A stretch of DNA of 64,000 bases from DAOULY01 sp034414595. Its GTDB lineage: Bacteria; Chloroflexota; Dehalococcoidia; SZUA-161; JAUWZY01. Shown here piece after piece: positions 61,871-64,000 of the stretch. The translations under genes and the position numbers were made by a program. The notes below the pieces were generated by a model, which was not told the origin of the DNA, ran no database searches, and worked only from the letters and a program-made list of their open reading frames with translations. Every line of letters begins with the position of its first letter. Position 1 is the first letter of the stretch. The stretch is from contig DAOULY010000021.1 of the NCBI GenBank assembly GCA_034414595.1, forward strand, positions 476,254 through 540,253, written 5' to 3'.

Positions 61871-62614
61871 ATGAGACCAGGACTAAATACAGGACTAACT
61901 AGAGGAAGAATAGGGCTTATAGTCATTGCAGTTGTGGCGGTCGGCTTGGGCGTTGTTCTCCCTCTCGTCCTTACTGGTGGCGGACAAGGACCTGCTAGTG
62001 CTGCTGACCTACCCGGGGCCTATCAGTTCCGGATAACGTATTCTGACGATGACGGCAATCAGGGCATCATAGATTACTGGTTTAGGGACAGTAAGGAGAG
62101 GACTGACTGGCAGTGGACAGATTCCGGTCAGCCAACAGAGGTAAGAACACTCATCAGCGATGGCCAATTTGACTGGCTGTACATCCCCACTGGCAACGGA
62201 GTGGTGATCAAGTTCACCAGAGGAGACTATTCTAATCCACGTGCATCATACCTGGCCCCGTTCAAGCAGCACTACTACGGGGCTGTGACAGAGGAGGAGA
62301 TGCTGGCAGCAGCACAATCCGTTTGCGATGCTGATTCCGACTGCAAGAGTGTGGGGATCAGCGGGCATGAGACCATTGGTGGGGAGGAGTGCGTCGCCTT
62401 CATCTGGACCTTCAATGACGGCAGTACGGCAACAGAGTGGAGTTCAACCACCCGGGGCTGTCTCTTGAAGAGGGTGTATCGTGTTGCCTCCACAGGCAAG
62501 ACCACGACGATGCAGTTCACCAACGTAGACCTGAACCCTACAATCCAGGATGAGAGGTTCGATATCAACGCTGTCGCTCCGGGTGCCACAATAGTAGACA
62601 TGACAGGCAATTAA
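61871..62614 (+). CDS. Signal-anchored secreted protein, LolA-like shape
   Basis: 247 aa. N-terminal anchor at about 14-34 (IGLIVIAVVAVGLGVVLPLVL) after a basic head; the rest is extracellular and beta-rich with four Cys (SVCDADSDCKS pair and two later). Residues 50-230 have the periodic strand pattern of outer-membrane-lipoprotein-sorting-like domains (YQFRITYSDDDGNQGIIDYWF; conserved short part YWFRDSKERTDW). No lipobox. Identification is weak. Confidence 0.6.
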   Translation: MRPGLNTGLTRGRIGLIVIAVVAVGLGVVLPLVLTGGGQGPASAADLPGAYQFRITYSDDDGNQGIIDYWFRDSKERTDWQWTDSGQPTEVRTLISDGQFDWLYIPTGNGVVIKFTRGDYSNPRASYLAPFKQHYYGAVTEEEMLAAAQSVCDADSDCKSVGISGHETIGGEECVAFIWTFNDGSTATEWSSTTRGCLLKRVYRVASTGKTTTMQFTNVDLNPTIQDERFDINAVAPGATIVDMTGN

Positions 62615-62770
62615 CGAAGCCCGCATAAGATATTGGAAATAAGAGCCCTGTAGCGGAGGCTGCGGGGTTCTTCATATCAGAGGTTGGCGGCAGACAGTTT
62701 ACCACAAAACTCCCTCTTGACCTCCTTGTTTAACATAATATAGATTGTCGTCATAGAGGAGGTAAGCATC

Positions 62771-62986
62771 ATGCAGAGAACACCAACGACATTGTACCTC
62801 TGGATATCAAGGGCTGCTGGCTTTGCCGGAATCGTGTGCATCATCATAGCGTTCATAACGGGAGTGACGGGAACCCATGTGGTTGCAGCTCCAGCTACTT
62901 TTGTACAGCTAGCAATTGCTGCGTTCCTGTTTGCTATCTGGGGTGTGCTCTATGAACTGAGAGATCTGGGCATAAAAGCAAGGTAG
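62771..62986 (+). CDS. Small two-helix membrane protein
   Basis: 71 aa. GAGGAGG lies 7 nt before the ATG. Two hydrophobic segments (about 13-31 and 42-60: GFAGIVCIIIAFITGVTG; LAIAAFLFAIWGVLYEL), basic C-terminus. No family recognised. Its last 78 bp overlap the 3' end of the opposite-strand Cys-rich gene. Confidence 0.6.
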   Translation: MQRTPTTLYLWISRAAGFAGIVCIIIAFITGVTGTHVVAAPATFVQLAIAAFLFAIWGVLYELRDLGIKAR

Positions 62987-63523
62987 AACAGCTGGGCTCC
63001 TGATAAACCTATCGACAATATCATCCACCCGCACCAACCCGTGGCCTATTCCGTAGTTCTGCTTGAGCCTCAGCGGCACGCAGCAGCAGGGACAGCAGTT
63101 GCATATGGAGTAGAAGTCCTCTCTGCACCTGACAAGAGTATGGATGAGACGTCTTTCATGGCAATCCAAGAGGACATCCTTTGCCTCTTGCTTGGAGATC
63201 TCTTTGTAGTCCCCCGGTCTCTCCTCAGTGAAGACGTTGGTCCCCAGCCCAATGACGATCTCCGCGTTCACCGGGTTATCGCAGTTCTGGAACACTTTGC
63301 GGCAGTCGCAGGGGCCCAGTAGCAGCTTGCGTGAGAGGTCTATCAGCTGCTCGGCCTCCTCCAACGTAATGAGATATGCGTTATGTGAGCTCTTGCCATA
63401 TGCATTTGCCACCGCCCGCACCACATTGCCCACAAGAGGTATGCGCGTCCATTTGGCCTGAAAGATGTAATATCTGAGAAATATCTCCCGATGCTTACTG
63501 TAGAACCTCAGCGTATGGTGCAC
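62909..63523 (-). CDS. Cysteine-rich Fe-S-like protein
   Basis: 204 aa. Central GPCDCRKVFQNCDNP (71-85) and later SICNCCPCCC (about 143-152) give roughly a dozen cysteines, a pattern seen in anaerobe ferredoxin-like proteins that bind one or more Fe-S clusters. Between them lies ERRLIHTLVRC. No membrane segment. The start ATG at 63523 has a weak SD. The convergent tail overlap with the membrane-protein gene means one stop may be nearer than annotated, but both frames look coding. Confidence 0.65.
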   Translation of the reverse strand: MHHTLRFYSKHREIFLRYYIFQAKWTRIPLVGNVVRAVANAYGKSSHNAYLITLEEAEQLIDLSRKLLLGPCDCRKVFQNCDNPVNAEIVIGLGTNVFTEERPGDYKEISKQEAKDVLLDCHERRLIHTLVRCREDFYSICNCCPCCCVPLRLKQNYGIGHGLVRVDDIVDRFIRSPAVLPCFYAQISQFIEHTPDSKQERSNC

Positions 63524-63782
63524 TGACTAACTCCTGACACACTATGGCGGGTGAATCCACTATCAGAAAGTCTACATCAGACTCAGCCTGGAGACAAGGT
63601 TTGAATAGGGTGAAGGCAGCCACTTTCATTTGGAAGCTATCGGGGACTTTTCGCGGAACTAACAGACTTGTGCCTTGGCATCGGTCCCAGAGCGGTGAGG
63701 AAGAGGAGGAGGATAATATAATTTGTGCCTACCGGCGTTTCGTCTGTGTCAGCCGGGGCAGGCTTACTCCCAAACGCTCGTG
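63524..63782. other. Non-coding gap
   Basis: 259 bp without convincing coding, promoter or RNA signals on either strand. Confidence 0.45.
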
Positions 63783-64000
63783 TCACTGTTGTTCCCAAAC
63801 ATGAATTTGGTTCCGACCTCCCTGTTTTGCCTGGTATAGCGCTTTGTCAGCTTGGGAGACAAGATCCTCGTGACCGAGGGCGTCTTCAGGATAACCGGCG
63901 ACGCCGACGCTAATCGTTAGCTTATCACCCGTGGGCAGGCTGACTTCAGCTACAGCCTTGCGCACCCTCTCAGCAACAATGGCTGCGTGCATCTTCTCCG
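63783..64000 (-). CDS. GGDEF-domain protein, C-terminal fragment (5' end outside window)
   Basis: The frame is open to the right edge. The visible 72 residues are the end of a diguanylate cyclase domain: AAIVAERVRKAVAEV, then TISVGVAGYPEDA, and DKALYQAKQGGRNQIHV. The GGDEF motif itself would lie beyond the window. A second potential c-di-GMP enzyme within 5 kb of the riboswitch operon. Confidence 0.92.
   Translation of the reverse strand, partial: EKMHAAIVAERVRKAVAEVSLPTGDKLTISVGVAGYPEDALGHEDLVSQADKALYQAKQGGRNQIHVWEQQ

Noticed and set aside
63544..63804. 86-codon plus-strand frame near the right edge
   Set aside because: It runs into the antisense of the GGDEF gene, lacks a start signal and shows no motif.

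Overview
The window looks like a chromosomal segment of an anaerobic Chloroflexota bacterium, most likely of the Dehalococcoidia type. This is inferred from gene content and not from a marker alignment: a leucine-type condensing enzyme resembling the Re-citrate-synthase group, tandem QueG-like Fe-S proteins, DXP-independent vitamin B6 synthesis (pdxS/pdxT), a Gram-positive-style LexA box, moderately GC-rich densely packed genes, frequent 4-10 nt overlaps, and palindromic intergenic repeats. Most of the window is core metabolism and information processing. No rRNA, tRNA, transposase, integrase or CRISPR array was seen.

Layout. 1-1439: 3' part of leuS. 1440-7550: an accessory island, richer in AT than its surroundings. 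It holds a leftward three-gene operon (DnaQ-like exonuclease/DUF429 fusion, short archaeal-type PurA homologue, membrane-anchored Dcd/dUTPase-fold protein), a divergent XRE regulator, a DUF5343 gene, an 89-aa orphan, a 155-bp element with terminal inverted repeats, and related 23-34 bp repeats at or near its edges. 7574-11180: split TauE/SafE, family-4 UDG, FtsK. 11188-17492 (mostly minus strand): flavin reductase, a 52-aa basic protein, uvrB, a TPR protein, an atypical sirtuin and a VTT membrane protein, with palindromic repeats between them. 17787-29024 (mostly plus): radical SAM/B12 protein interrupted by an in-frame stop, ilvE (minus), condensing enzyme, xerD, eno, MBL hydrolase, gap, two QueG-like proteins, YdeI-like protein. 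29065-41125: lexA and rpsT (minus), then lysA, holB, ricT, a polyamine operon (HTH-speD-speB) behind a structured leader, an M50 protease, pdxS/pdxT, an orphan, an R3H/AAA ATPase and tmk.

41122-47544 is a leftward run folC-fabF-dnaA-[oriC candidate]-obg-nadD-pyrE. The dnaA/obg gap carries three identical, helically phased DnaA boxes and an AT-rich stretch. 47657-52389 reads rightward (argF, serine protease, der, plsY, gpsA) and meets yajC and miaB on the minus strand. 54105-59421 is a signalling operon. A cyclic di-GMP-I riboswitch with its own promoter and terminator-like hairpin precedes a multi-PAS histidine kinase, a dual-receiver regulator, and a REC-GAF-GGDEF-HD-GYP protein that keeps both the synthase and the phosphodiesterase motifs. 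This suggests that c-di-GMP controls expression of its own turnover enzyme. The last 4.5 kb holds small membrane proteins, a UPF0261 protein, a cysteine-rich protein and the end of another GGDEF gene.

The most novel candidate is the 1534-5860 island module. Its PurA homologue has Gly where PurA has its catalytic Asp, a position also changed in the PurZ enzymes of 2-aminoadenine phages. It sits in one operon with a nuclease fusion and a nucleotide-binding-fold membrane protein that appears to have lost the Dcd catalytic Glu. Together these suggest a nucleotide-based defence or phage-derived modification module. Coordinates of promoters and small ORFs were read by eye.
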